A stretch of DNA of 64,000 bases from Bacillus sp. OV166 (GTDB taxonomy: Bacteria; Bacillota; Bacilli; Bacillales; Cytobacillaceae): NCBI RefSeq assembly GCF_900177675.1, contig NZ_FXWM01000001.1, forward strand, positions 5,899,001 through 5,963,000. Direction: 5' to 3'. Under the pieces are notes generated by a model. It saw only the letters and a program-made list of their open reading frames with translations. It ran no database searches and was not told the origin of the DNA. Positions 9,312 to 18,130 of the stretch are shown here, piece by piece (position 1 is the stretch's first letter; every line of letters begins with the position of its first letter). Position numbers and translations under genes: made by a program.

Positions 9312-10163
9312 CTACTCTTTACCAGTTGACCCCAACCCGCCTAAACCTTGTTCAAAGAGAGGCTGAAGGATAAAATACAGGATAATCATTGGTAGAGCAG
9401 CTGTAGTCGCTCCTGCCATGATTAAGGGCCAATCGATATTATATTGTGTTTGAAATGCTTTTAATGCAATTTGAATCGTATACATTTCTTGCGATCTCGC
9501 GACTGTTAACGGCCATAAATACTCATTCCAATGACTTAGAAAACTGAAAATAGCCACTAACGCTAAGCCCGGCTTATTTAACGGAAGAATAATTTTCCAA
9601 AAGATTTGAAACTTATTACACCCATCGATTTTTGCTTGTTCATCTAACTCCTTCGGAACAGCTAAAAAGTTTTGTCTTAGCAAAAAAATCGCAAAGCCAG
9701 TGACAGCAAATGGGAGGATTAACGCTGGATAGGAATCCAGCCAGCCACTTGGACCTGAGAACGGCATATTTTTCATCATAAAAAATAAAGGTACGACCAT
9801 TAAGCCTGAAGGAATCATCATCGTTGCCAAAACCAATATAAACAACTTATTTCTGCCTGGAAAAGTTAATCTCGCAAACGCGAAGGCAGCTAATGAGCTA
9901 AGAAAAACATTAATAACAGTGGCAATCAATGCCACGATAAAACTATTAAAAAAGGCTCGGGGCAGATTCGTTTCCTGCCAAATTTTCAAGAAATTCTCCC
10001 AATGAAATTCAGAGGGGATGATTTTGGGCGGCCAAACTAATACATCTCCCTGTGTTTTTACAGCGGTCATAAACATCCAGATATACGGACCCAGAAAGAT
10101 AATTAATACAAAAAACAACAAGCCATATAAAATGGTATTCTTCATGTATTTAGATTTTTTCAT
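9312..10163 (-). CDS. carbohydrate ABC transporter permease, MalG type
   Basis: Six predicted membrane segments, 283 aa. The EAA loop reads ELDEQAKIDGCNKFQIFWKI, the contact site for the ATPase. The ATG at 10163 follows GGAAAGGA and begins just after the stop of the partner permease; the upstream ORF extension to 10223 would overlap that gene and has no better ribosome site. With the MalF-type permease and the lipoprotein it forms a CUT1 importer. No ATPase gene is in the operon. Confidence 0.9.
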   Translation of the reverse strand: MKKSKYMKNTILYGLLFFVLIIFLGPYIWMFMTAVKTQGDVLVWPPKIIPSEFHWENFLKIWQETNLPRAFFNSFIVALIATVINVFLSSLAAFAFARLTFPGRNKLFILVLATMMIPSGLMVVPLFFMMKNMPFSGPSGWLDSYPALILPFAVTGFAIFLLRQNFLAVPKELDEQAKIDGCNKFQIFWKIILPLNKPGLALVAIFSFLSHWNEYLWPLTVARSQEMYTIQIALKAFQTQYNIDWPLIMAGATTAALPMIILYFILQPLFEQGLGGLGSTGKE

Positions 10164-10168
10164 ATTGT

Positions 10169-11092
10169 TTATTCCTTTCCAGAAGATAGCTTCAGCTGTA
10201 GCCAAGTGATTAATAATAGGCACGGGAATAATACTAAAGACAATGCTGCCCCGTATCCAACATAGTTAAATTCGAAGGATTGCTGCCAGATATGTTTAAT
10301 GACGACCATTGTACTATCCAAAGGTCCGCCATTTGTTAGAATATCAACCACAGCAACTACCTGAAAAGAGCCAATCACTGACATGACCATACTATAGACC
10401 AACATATGAGTAATCGACGGTAAGGAAATATGAAAAAACTGTTTCCACGCATTTGCCCCATCTAATCTTGCGGCCTCATAATACGATTGTGGAACCGATT
10501 GAAGGGCTGCAAGAAAAATTGGCGTATTATAGGCCGCACCTCTCCAGGCTCCAATAAATATTAGAATGAGCATGGCAGTAGTTGGCTGAAGTAACCAGGC
10601 GGGGGGTGTCTCCATTCCAAATGTCTTTAATAAATAATTGAGGATCCCTAAGTTATCATCAAATACCCACAAAAAGATCATCGCGGTAATAACCTCAGAA
10701 GTGATCGTCGGTAAAAAATAAAACACCTTAAAGAAACGTAATCCTTTTAGCTGTCTGTTTAACAGGACAGCTATCGCTAATGCAGCTGAGATTCCTAATA
10801 CAATTGATCCAAACGTATAGACTAACGTGTTGAAAATACTTTTTAAAAATAATGTATCCTCCAACATTCTCGAGAAATTATCTAACCCGATGAACTCCGC
10901 TGGATTAGGCAAACTATAATCAGTAAAGCTGAGCCAGATTAAATAAATGATCGGAACAATGGAGAAGACAAACAGAAGACTAAGCGCTGGTAATACAAAT
11001 AAATAAGACCCTAAAATATCTTTAAACTTATGTAACTCCCTTTTCTTCTTTCTTATTTCTACATTCATAGAAGGGACCGTTTCTGACTTCAT
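10169..11092 (-). CDS. carbohydrate ABC transporter permease, MalF type
   Basis: A 307 aa integral membrane protein with a charged cytoplasmic N-terminus and six predicted helices, the first near residues 28-50. The EAA loop reads YYEAARLDGANAWKQFFHI. Partner of the MalG-type permease, from which it is separated by 5 bp. The upstream gap to the binding-protein gene contains a stable hairpin (11113-11144), which may lower permease expression relative to binding protein. Confidence 0.9.
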   Translation of the reverse strand: MKSETVPSMNVEIRKKKRELHKFKDILGSYLFVLPALSLLFVFSIVPIIYLIWLSFTDYSLPNPAEFIGLDNFSRMLEDTLFLKSIFNTLVYTFGSIVLGISAALAIAVLLNRQLKGLRFFKVFYFLPTITSEVITAMIFLWVFDDNLGILNYLLKTFGMETPPAWLLQPTTAMLILIFIGAWRGAAYNTPIFLAALQSVPQSYYEAARLDGANAWKQFFHISLPSITHMLVYSMVMSVIGSFQVVAVVDILTNGGPLDSTMVVIKHIWQQSFEFNYVGYGAALSLVLFPCLLLITWLQLKLSSGKE

Positions 11093-11112
11093 CTATTTCA
11101 CTCCCTAGAGAG

Positions 11113-11144
11113 AAAGGGTATGTATTCATCCCCACATACCCTTT
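11113..11144 (-). promoter_or_regulatory. intercistronic hairpin between binding-protein and permease genes
   Basis: AAAGGGTATGT (11113-11123) and ACATACCCTTT (11134-11144) are perfect 11 bp arms with a 10 nt loop. There is no long T run after it. The position just after the lipoprotein gene fits an mRNA-stabilising or attenuating hairpin that raises binding protein over permease. Confidence 0.6.
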
Positions 11145-11157
11145 CATTTCACTTGTT

Positions 11158-12483
11158 TTATTTTGCGTTCTTAATGGCTCTTTCGGTGACCTCTTGTGCT
11201 TGATCCAATGTCTTTTGGACATCTGCACCATCAAATACGGAGCGAAGTGCTTTACCCCAAGCATCATTGGCTTCTGGATATGCTTCTAGTTTATAAGGCT
11301 GCGCATATTTCAAAGTTTCGATATATGGCTTCAGTAATGGATCCTTGAAAAATTCATCGTTATACTGGTGTGCTTTTACCGGGTGACGTCCCATTTCTTT
11401 TGCTAAGCGGATGGAGTATTTGTCCGAGATAAACCATTTCATCAACTCAAAAGAGGCAACTTTGTTTTTGGAACCCTTTGGAACAAATAAGCTTCCTCCA
11501 CCCAATACGGAACCTTTCGCTGAAGCAGGAATCACCGCAGTGGCTAGGTTTTTATAAGCATCAGGAAACTCGTTTTGAATGCGGGCAATATCCCAAGGAC
11601 CTGAAATAAACGATGCCGCTCTGCCTGTTCCAAACATCGCAACAGGATGGTCAGATTGACGTTCTTGTGGAGGCGGTACTGGTGATGCTTTATGAACTAA
11701 CGCTAAATCGGTATACTTTTTCATAGTATCCACAACGATTGGATCATTTAAGTTAGCTTTGGCTTTATCGCCATCAAAGGTTAAAATATTCGAACCTTCT
11801 GCGACAACGTTTCCAAAGAATGACCATCCGCTTGCATTTGTGACAAAGCCAAATTGGCCTTTCTTTTTATTCGTCAGTTTCTTAGAGATTTCCGTTAATT
11901 CATCAAAGGTCGTTGGCGGTGCCTTAATTCCGTTTTCCTCAAAAGTCTTTTTGTTATATAAATAAATGAGGGTATTGATGTCAATAGGAACACCATATTT
12001 AGTGCCTTTCCACGTGATATCCTCAATCCCGCCAGGCAGGAACTGATCTTCTTCGCCCCATTCATTCCATAAATCATCTACAGGCTCGGCTAATCCTTGT
12101 GCACCAAAGGCAAAGGCATGATTGTGTGCCATATCAGGTACAGCGCCACTGGAAACGGCCAACTTTACTTTATTCGTCATCTCGCCCCATTCAATCCCAA
12201 CCGTTTTAACAGAGATATTCGGGTATACAGACTTGAATTCATTAATTGCATCTTGTATTGGCTTTTCATTTGCATAATCGGCAGCCAGCCAAATTTCTAA
12301 ATCTGTCTTCGGCAACGATGCAACTTTTTCGTTAAAAGCTGGTAAACCATCTTTAACTAAATCTCGGCTTGGTGGTTTAACGTCAATTTTTTCGTTTGAC
12401 TTATTCTCGGAACTTCCCGTTTTTGACTGACACCCTGACAAAACAAGGAGCACTGCTAAAATGGCGAATAAAAATTTCTTCAT
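11158..12483 (-). CDS. extracellular solute-binding lipoprotein of a sugar ABC importer
   Basis: A 441 aa type 1 (CUT1) solute-binding protein. The lipoprotein signal peptide ends in the lipobox LSGC (Cys18), followed by a Ser/Asn-rich linker, so it is anchored on the outer face of the membrane. The ATG at 12483 follows AGGGGG. Second gene of the LacI operon, followed by two permeases. It resembles binding proteins for oligosaccharides or glycerol-phosphate-type substrates only in general fold; the ligand cannot be deduced. Confidence 0.9.
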   Translation of the reverse strand: MKKFLFAILAVLLVLSGCQSKTGSSENKSNEKIDVKPPSRDLVKDGLPAFNEKVASLPKTDLEIWLAADYANEKPIQDAINEFKSVYPNISVKTVGIEWGEMTNKVKLAVSSGAVPDMAHNHAFAFGAQGLAEPVDDLWNEWGEEDQFLPGGIEDITWKGTKYGVPIDINTLIYLYNKKTFEENGIKAPPTTFDELTEISKKLTNKKKGQFGFVTNASGWSFFGNVVAEGSNILTFDGDKAKANLNDPIVVDTMKKYTDLALVHKASPVPPPQERQSDHPVAMFGTGRAASFISGPWDIARIQNEFPDAYKNLATAVIPASAKGSVLGGGSLFVPKGSKNKVASFELMKWFISDKYSIRLAKEMGRHPVKAHQYNDEFFKDPLLKPYIETLKYAQPYKLEAYPEANDAWGKALRSVFDGADVQKTLDQAQEVTERAIKNAK

Positions 12484-12595
12484 ATTAATCCCCCTAATAA
12501 TATATCATTGCGCAAACCCATCCATTTTGTCTGATCTAAGTTGCTTTTCAAACGATTCACAAGTGGTAACTCACCCCCTTGGAAAATAGTTTCTA

Positions 12596-13624
12596 TTAGA
12601 ATCTACTAGCGGATTGGATGAGATTCTTACAGGAATCTCGTATGACCAGTTCTGCAGGTATCATTTTTTGCCTCGGTGCCAATTGCTCCTTTAACACATT
12701 GATCAAGATTTCGGCGGCTTCTTCCCCTAGCTTCTCTGGAAACAATTCGATACTGGTAAGTTTCGGGGTTGTCTCTAATGCTAGTGTTTCATTGTTACTT
12801 AATGCCACCAATGAAAGGTCATTTGGTATTTCTATACCTAGTTCCCTTGCTGCACGGAGCACACCTAACGCAACACGGTCAGTATCAGCGATGATAGCTG
12901 TGTATTTTTTTTCTTTATAAGTTTCTAGCAAACTATAAAAACCAAAGTCTGAAGCATTTTTATATCTATTCTGGTCATTATAGAACACATTCTCTTCATT
13001 AAAAGGTAAACTAAAGTTTTCATATGCCCGCTTTAAGCCTTCTCTTCGATCATCCGCTACCGTCATGCCAAAGGAAGCATTGAGAAAGAGAATGTCTTGA
13101 TGGCCATATTCGATTAAAAACTCCCCAACCTCTTTGACAGTTTCAATATTGTTGTTGTCTACAAATTTCGTATCGACATCCTCTTTGTTCGGTCTGCCAA
13201 TCAGTACATAAGGCAGATTCATTTTCTTATAGTGAACAATTCTCGGGTCTTCATCTTTCGGATTTAATAAAATAATTCCATCTACAGGATCTCTTGAAAA
13301 AATCGCTGAATTTTCATTCTCATACACCCGATCCAGAAGAACTCGATATCCACATTCTGTACACTTTTTGACGACGCCATTAATCACTTTCAGATCAAAG
13401 CTGCTTAGTTCGGTATCAATCGTTGGCATCTTCAGTCCAATAATCATGTTTTTCTTCATCGCTAGACTTCTAGCAGCATGATTGGGGAAGTAGTTAAGCT
13501 CTTTCGCTACACTCAATACCCGTTCCGTTACTTCTGCACTTATTGGCCTTTTTTTACTAAACACACTGGAAACAGTCCCCTTGGAAACTCCAGCTTTTTT
13601 TGCCACATCAGCAATAGTTACCAT
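12596..13624 (-). CDS. LacI-family transcriptional regulator
   Basis: A 342 aa repressor with an N-terminal LacI helix-turn-helix (TIADVAKKAGVSKGTVSSVF, residues 3-22), hinge helix (AARSLAMKK) and a C-terminal sugar-binding-protein-like domain. The start is ATG 13624: AAGGAG lies six bases upstream, whereas the ATG at 13639 has no ribosome site and its first codons are that Shine-Dalgarno. It is the first gene of the operon and is followed after 112 bp by the binding-protein gene. Three TTAAACCGGTTTAA-type palindromes in its promoter region imply autoregulation and control of the whole operon. Confidence 0.92.
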   Translation of the reverse strand: MVTIADVAKKAGVSKGTVSSVFSKKRPISAEVTERVLSVAKELNYFPNHAARSLAMKKNMIIGLKMPTIDTELSSFDLKVINGVVKKCTECGYRVLLDRVYENENSAIFSRDPVDGIILLNPKDEDPRIVHYKKMNLPYVLIGRPNKEDVDTKFVDNNNIETVKEVGEFLIEYGHQDILFLNASFGMTVADDRREGLKRAYENFSLPFNEENVFYNDQNRYKNASDFGFYSLLETYKEKKYTAIIADTDRVALGVLRAARELGIEIPNDLSLVALSNNETLALETTPKLTSIELFPEKLGEEAAEILINVLKEQLAPRQKMIPAELVIRDSCKNLIQSASRF

Positions 13625-13647
13625 TGTTTTCTCCTTCATACTAGAGA

Positions 13648-13667
13648 TTATTAAACCGGTTTAATAA
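13648..13667. promoter_or_regulatory. LacI-type operator 1 (proximal)
   Basis: A perfect 20 bp palindrome, TTATTAAACCGGTTTAATAA, lies 24 bp upstream of the lacI start codon. The AAACCGGTTT core with central CG is typical of LacI-family operators. A bound repressor here would block transcription elongation. Confidence 0.8.
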
Positions 13668-13751
13668 ATCTTAAAAAAATAATAATATCTAGAAGAAATA
13701 TAAGAATCTCTCTAAACACTTTCTTAGATATTTACTGTTTAGATCGTTATT

Positions 13752-13771
13752 TAATTAAAGCGGTTTAATTA
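13752..13771. promoter_or_regulatory. LacI-type operator 2 (middle)
   Basis: TAATTAAAGCGGTTTAATTA is a 20 bp palindrome with a single mismatched pair. It shares the AAANCGGTTT core with operators 1 and 3; centres are about 104 bp apart on each side. Confidence 0.65.
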
Positions 13772-13860
13772 TTTTATGTAAAAAACCACAATTTACTGTT
13801 CTTTCCTACCGGAACCTATAAAATAATTAGGTACATCTTTGATAAAAGACGACGAAATCG

Positions 13861-13874
13861 TTAAACCGGTTTAA
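13861..13874. promoter_or_regulatory. LacI-type operator 3 (promoter-proximal)
   Basis: TTAAACCGGTTTAA, a perfect 14 bp palindrome, lies just downstream of the predicted transcription start of the lacI operon, so repressor bound here would block promoter clearance. Confidence 0.8.
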
Positions 13875-13876
13875 TA

Positions 13877-13894
13877 ATTGATTACGCTTTCATT
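13877..13894 (-). promoter_or_regulatory. cre (CcpA binding site)
   Basis: On the minus strand AATGAAAGCGTAATCAAT matches the consensus WWTGNAARCGNWWWCAWW at every position. It overlaps the last bases of the -10 box and the expected +1, a position at which CcpA represses. This ties the operon to carbon catabolite repression. Confidence 0.85.
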
Positions 13895-13920
13895 ATATAT
13901 ACATTTCTAAAAGAAAACAA
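13892..13920 (-). promoter_or_regulatory. sigma-A promoter of the lacI/ABC/PHP operon
   Basis: Read on the minus strand, TTGTTT (13920-13915) is followed after exactly 17 nt by a perfect TATAAT (13897-13892). Transcription would begin near 13885, giving a leader of about 260 nt that contains all three LacI-type operators. The upstream part, 13921-14251, is AT-rich and shows no gene. Confidence 0.7.
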
Positions 13921-14251
13921 TATTCTGAATATAATTTCTTTAAAATATCTAGAAATTAGTAAAATCTGCAGATACCTTTCTATTAATAATCATGACTTTT
14001 GTATGATTTCATGCGTTTAACCGATTGAAATGCGAGTGTGAAATATGGGAATAAAAGTTAAAAAAACAGCCAACTAACTTCTTCTGTAGTGACTGTTTGT
14101 TTCATGGTTAATCGTTCATGGTTTATCCCACTAGTAAACTCTACTACATGGCTGTATAAAGCTGGGCCTGTATGAAAATGACATATCTCTTAGTGTCATA
14201 CATGTCAAATTAGGATTATTAACTAAAAAATTGCCAGTTTGTTAAATAAAG

Positions 14252-14824
14252 CTAAATCTTTAAAAACTTTCTTAGATGGGGCATTGCTAAAAAATATTCA
14301 TTTTTATAGTGAGAAAAGCTTCCACTACTTAATATTTCAAAACCTGACTTCAGGTAAAGCCCAATGGCTTTATAACTCCAAGTCTGTGTATGAAGGAACA
14401 CATCTTTATCCCCTTCAAGTAATATTAGTTTTTTTAGAGACTCAGAAACCAATGCTTTTCCAAGTCCACAACCTTGGTATTCTTCATTCACAGCAAACCA
14501 ATGTATTGATGGTACCCGTTTGGTTCCAGTCATATTCCACCAACTTGTAATAGTCCCTACTTCCTCTCCCCTTTCATTCTGAACAAAAAGCAAGCGTCTT
14601 TTCAGTTCATCCAAAAAAGGTAAATAATTCTCTTGAAAGTATTTCATAGCTTCATCTATATTAGTAAACTCACCAACTGAGGTTTCAATTTCAGCCCATT
14701 TCATTTCTTTACCTTCCGAAAACCATACAAATGAGTACCCTTTTGGCAAAGAAAAGCAAGAGACTGGAGCACCTGAACCTCTTTTCATAATCACATTAAA
14801 ATAAGGGATTGATTTATCTAACAA
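14252..14824 (-). CDS. GNAT-family N-acetyltransferase
   Basis: A 190 aa protein with an acetyl-CoA binding motif A, EEYQGCGLGKALV (around residue 133), and a C-terminal TQTWSYKAIGLYLKSGFE typical of GNAT enzymes. The start is a TTG at 14824 preceded by AGAGGTG. The substrate is unknown. It is monocistronic, downstream of the aadK-like gene but separated from it by a terminator. The neighbouring sugar operons give no hint of function. Confidence 0.85.
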   Translation of the reverse strand: MLDKSIPYFNVIMKRGSGAPVSCFSLPKGYSFVWFSEGKEMKWAEIETSVGEFTNIDEAMKYFQENYLPFLDELKRRLLFVQNERGEEVGTITSWWNMTGTKRVPSIHWFAVNEEYQGCGLGKALVSESLKKLILLEGDKDVFLHTQTWSYKAIGLYLKSGFEILSSGSFSHYKNEYFLAMPHLRKFLKI

Positions 14825-14892
14825 TCTGGTATCACCTCTCGAATTTTCCCTTTCGTTATTCCATAATACCGCCCCTTTAGTCGAATAAGAAA

Positions 14893-14912
14893 AAGGCTGT
14901 CGTATCAGCCTT
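14893..14912 (-). terminator. terminator after the aadK-like gene
   Basis: On the minus strand AAGGCTG pairs with CAGCCTT around a 6 nt loop, followed by TTTTTCTTATT. It lies 38 bp past the stop at 14950. Confidence 0.75.
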
Positions 14913-14949
14913 ACTTTATTAACTCAAGCACTCTGTTAGTTGAAATAGA

Positions 14950-15822
14950 TCAATAGATTTCATTGGCATTTGGTGATAAGCCTTCAATATGCTTTAGATA
15001 CTCCGTAACATATTTATCTTGTTCAAAGGGGAATTCATAATTTAAACTATCTGCAACATCTTTTGCTGTACTACGAAACAAATTAGCCATTGTAAATAAT
15101 GCTCTCCATACATTTTCATAACTTCCATCGGAAAAGGTAGAAAGAAGTTCCTTCCAACTCTTTTCTGAGAGAAATCTCTCCAAATACTTCCCGCATTTAC
15201 CTATACTAATTGAAAAGTCCGTTTGAATACCTACCTGCCATTCTAGCATTTTAATTAGCATCGGTCTGACGTAATTATTAAGATGTTCTTGTGCATAAAG
15301 AATTTCCTTTCTCCACAAACCCTTTGCTACATATGTGGATACCCACCAAAATTCATTACAACAATCAGCATAGAATTCAGCAGATGGACGTTTTACCCAA
15401 TAGTCCTCATCGGTCGGAGAAGGGATTGCACGAAGGCAATTATCCTTATCCATTAAAATAATAGTTAACTTATCCTCTATACAATACTTGTCTTTTTCAT
15501 TTAAGGGAATTAACGTTAGGTCAATACGATTTCCATCTGTAAACTGCATCAAATAGGAGAACCGCCTTCCCAATGTTGGCGAAAACATTGACATAGTTTC
15601 AGGTGTTTGCATAATGATTCGTTCACCAAAAACCTCTATCCAATTGTGGTTACGTAAAAAGGAATCCATTTCGGTTACGAGATAAACAATATCAAAATCC
15701 TGAAACATATCTTTTGGAACATTCGGATTTGTTCGTGAACCATTCATTCCCACAGCACGAATTCGTTCATCTTTTTCCGCTATTTTTAAAATTAATTTTT
15801 TCATCTCCTGTTCTGTCCGCAT
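14950..15822 (-). CDS. aadK: aminoglycoside 6-adenylyltransferase, AadK/ANT(6)-like
   Basis: A 290 aa nucleotidyltransferase of the ANT(6) family, which adenylates streptomycin at the 6-hydroxyl. The nucleotidyltransferase signature GSR (28-30) followed by DFDIVY (42-47) and a third acidic residue in GNRIDLTLI is complete. The length matches AadK (about 284 aa). The ATG at 15822 follows GGGAGG. Chromosomal aadK-like genes occur in many bacilli and need not confer high resistance. It is flanked by terminators on both sides, so it is transcribed alone. Confidence 0.85.
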   Translation of the reverse strand: MRTEQEMKKLILKIAEKDERIRAVGMNGSRTNPNVPKDMFQDFDIVYLVTEMDSFLRNHNWIEVFGERIIMQTPETMSMFSPTLGRRFSYLMQFTDGNRIDLTLIPLNEKDKYCIEDKLTIILMDKDNCLRAIPSPTDEDYWVKRPSAEFYADCCNEFWWVSTYVAKGLWRKEILYAQEHLNNYVRPMLIKMLEWQVGIQTDFSISIGKCGKYLERFLSEKSWKELLSTFSDGSYENVWRALFTMANLFRSTAKDVADSLNYEFPFEQDKYVTEYLKHIEGLSPNANEIY

Positions 15823-15881
15823 TTCTTTCCTCCCTGATCATTTACATGAATGAATTATTCCAGTAATCATTAAATACCTAA

Positions 15882-15925
15882 AAAGCACCTACCTAATTAA
15901 ATTAATATTACTAGGTAGATGCTTT
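15882..15925 (-). terminator. terminator of the 16-22 kb sugar operon
   Basis: On the minus strand AAAGCATCTACCT and AGGTAGGTGCTTT pair with one mismatch around an AT-rich loop, and the stem runs into TTTTTAGG. It is 18 bp past the stop of the dehydrogenase gene at 15943. Confidence 0.75.
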
Positions 15926-15942
15926 ATTTAATTCAATCTCAA

Positions 15943-16917
15943 TCATTTAATAGATGTAATTGACTGATATCCTGCCGATTGATAAATTCTCTCCGTCAGT
16001 TTTACCACTTCTTTCGCGAAATCTCCAGGTACCATTACATTGTGACGACCAAGAATCGCATTGATAAAACTTTTATCCGAATTAGTTGTTTGCTGAGGAA
16101 GCTCAGGTATGACGGGTTCTTTACCATTCATTCGAAGAACAATCTTACCGTTGTCATAAAAAATCGCTCCATTTTCTCCACAAAAAACATATGTTTCATG
16201 CCAGCATGGGGCATTCCCAACAATATTTAGGCCAGCTACAACATTATTTTCAAAACGAATCGATGTAAATGAATCCTGTTCTACTGGAGTATGATGCTGC
16301 TCCATTTTTGATTCAATTTCGATCGGTTTTAATCCTGTCGTCCATAAAAGTACGTCTATTATATGACTTCCAGAATCCATAAGCATCCCTCCACCAGATA
16401 ACGAAGGATTTTGCCGCCATGTACCAGTGGTTAAATGTTTCCAATCCTGATATAGAGAAGCTGTTACCGATGTGAGATTTCCGATTATGCCGCTTGAAAT
16501 TGCATCACGGATATATAGAAAAGCTGGTTCAAAATGTCTTTGGTATGATACTTGTAAAACTCTGTTTGCCTTTTTTGCTAATTCTATAAGATGTTCTGCC
16601 TCTTCTAGCGAACAAGCCATTGGTTTTTCAATCAGAACATGACAATTATGGTTAATTGCATCTACCACATGTTTAAAATGAAGGGTATGTGGTGAACAAA
16701 TAAGCACCGCATCCATTGTAATGTTCTCTAGCATGTCATCATGATTATTAAACTGTGCAATATTTTCAAGGTTAAAACTCTTAATCAATGTATCTCTATT
16801 ACCAGAATTTGGGTCAGAAACCGCTACAATCCTAGCGTTTTCTAATTCTCTCAACTGTTTAACATGTAAATGAGATATACCACCTGTACCAATAATACCA
16901 ATTTTAACACTTTCCAT
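15943..16917 (-). CDS. Gfo/Idh/MocA-family oxidoreductase
   Basis: A 324 aa NAD(P)-dependent sugar or cyclitol dehydrogenase. The nucleotide-binding loop reads GTGGIS (10-15), the catalytic EKP is at 97-99, and the C-domain contains GGGMLMDSGSHIIDVLL with the active-site Asp and His. It is the last gene of the operon that starts with the binding protein at 22250. Reaction unknown. In this family such enzymes often oxidise C3 of a glycoside or a cyclitol hydroxyl; a second, different dehydrogenase lies just upstream, hinting at consecutive or reversible oxidation steps. Confidence 0.85.
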   Translation of the reverse strand: MESVKIGIIGTGGISHLHVKQLRELENARIVAVSDPNSGNRDTLIKSFNLENIAQFNNHDDMLENITMDAVLICSPHTLHFKHVVDAINHNCHVLIEKPMACSLEEAEHLIELAKKANRVLQVSYQRHFEPAFLYIRDAISSGIIGNLTSVTASLYQDWKHLTTGTWRQNPSLSGGGMLMDSGSHIIDVLLWTTGLKPIEIESKMEQHHTPVEQDSFTSIRFENNVVAGLNIVGNAPCWHETYVFCGENGAIFYDNGKIVLRMNGKEPVIPELPQQTTNSDKSFINAILGRHNVMVPGDFAKEVVKLTERIYQSAGYQSITSIK

Positions 16918-16996
16918 TTATATCCCTTCCCTCATAAAAGGATTCCTGACATTTGATATTAACCTAATCTGACCACATGTTGATAAAAATGGAAGT

Positions 16997-18106
16997 TTAC
17001 TTATTAGAAACAAGACTAGATTGTTCTTCAAAATAAACAGCTTTCCCAGTTTTTGCAGATTCATAGATTGCCTCTAAGATTTGGGTAACGACAAATGCTT
17101 GTTCTGGTTTTACGACAGGTTCTGTGTCATTGATGATATTATCAATCCATAGGCGGGCTTCAAGATCAGCGTCTGTTTCTGATTTTCCATCGTAAAATGC
17201 TACCCCACCTGCACCAAGTTCAACATTCGTCGTATAGAGTTTACCGAAGCTTTCCCCATTAATTCTTAGGCCATCCTTCATATCGGCTCCGCCTTCTGTT
17301 CCACTCAGTGAACATTTTGCTTCATCAACATCTAAAGAGTTCAATGCCCAACTCGATTCTAATACGATTGTTGCACCATTCTCCATTGTGATAAAACCAA
17401 ATGCAGAATCTTCAACTGTAAACTTTTCAGGATCCCACGGTCCCCAAGCATTAGCTGCATCTTTCTTCTGACTTAATTTATGGTAAGTTGTTCCCATAAC
17501 AGATTTCGGCTTATAGTTGTTCATCATCCACAATGTTAAATCAAGTGCATGTGTACCAATATCAATTAATGGACCCCCACCTTGTTTTTCTTCATCAAGA
17601 AAAACTCCCCAAGTAGGTACAGCGCGACGACGAATGGCATGTGCTTTCGCATAATAAACCTCCCCAAGATCTCCTCGTTCACATACCTTATGTAAATGTT
17701 GGCTGTCCGGACGGAAACGATTGTTATACCCAATCGTCAGTTTTTTACCAGAACGTTTAGCAGCCTCCAACATAAGACGTGCTTCCTCTGATGACTTCGC
17801 CATTGGTTTTTCACACATGACATGTTTGCCTGAATCAAGGGCTGCTACAGAAATTTCAGCGTGGGAATCATTCGGAGTTAGTACGTGCACCACCTCGATC
17901 GACTCATCCAGAAGTAACTCTTGATAATCTTCATAAACTTTTGCATTGGGGGCTCCGTACTCAGCTGCTGCTTTTTCAGCTCTTTCAACAAGCACATCAC
18001 AAAATGCAACCAATTCAACGTTTTTTAACTTTGCTAAACTTGGCAAATGTTTCCCATTTGCAATACCACCACAACCAATAATTGCTACTTTCACATTTCT
18101 AGTCAT
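16997..18106 (-). CDS. Gfo/Idh/MocA-family oxidoreductase
   Basis: A 369 aa dehydrogenase with GCGGIA (11-16), EKP at 99-101 and GGGPLIDIGTHALDL (about 176-190). The segment AIRRRAVPTWGVF resembles a motif I associate with levoglucosan-dehydrogenase-like Gfo/Idh proteins, which oxidise C3 of 1,6-anhydrosugars or glycosides; this is a weak, memory-based hint. It is 24 bp downstream of the sugar isomerase gene in the ABC operon. The two dehydrogenases of the operon are only distantly alike. Confidence 0.85.
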   Translation of the reverse strand: MTRNVKVAIIGCGGIANGKHLPSLAKLKNVELVAFCDVLVERAEKAAAEYGAPNAKVYEDYQELLLDESIEVVHVLTPNDSHAEISVAALDSGKHVMCEKPMAKSSEEARLMLEAAKRSGKKLTIGYNNRFRPDSQHLHKVCERGDLGEVYYAKAHAIRRRAVPTWGVFLDEEKQGGGPLIDIGTHALDLTLWMMNNYKPKSVMGTTYHKLSQKKDAANAWGPWDPEKFTVEDSAFGFITMENGATIVLESSWALNSLDVDEAKCSLSGTEGGADMKDGLRINGESFGKLYTTNVELGAGGVAFYDGKSETDADLEARLWIDNIINDTEPVVKPEQAFVVTQILEAIYESAKTGKAVYFEEQSSLVSNK

Positions 18107-18130
18107 ATTTTTTCCTCCTATACCATTGTA

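Noticed and set aside
14950..15822. AadK-like gene as an acquired resistance cassette
   Set aside because: No mobile-element features nearby, AT-rich like its surroundings, and chromosomal aadK-type genes are common in bacilli.
15943..18106. Naming the two dehydrogenases as inositol dehydrogenases (iolX/iolW) or levoglucosan dehydrogenase
   Set aside because: Family membership is clear but the substrate-determining residues cannot be judged from sequence by eye; a name would be a guess.
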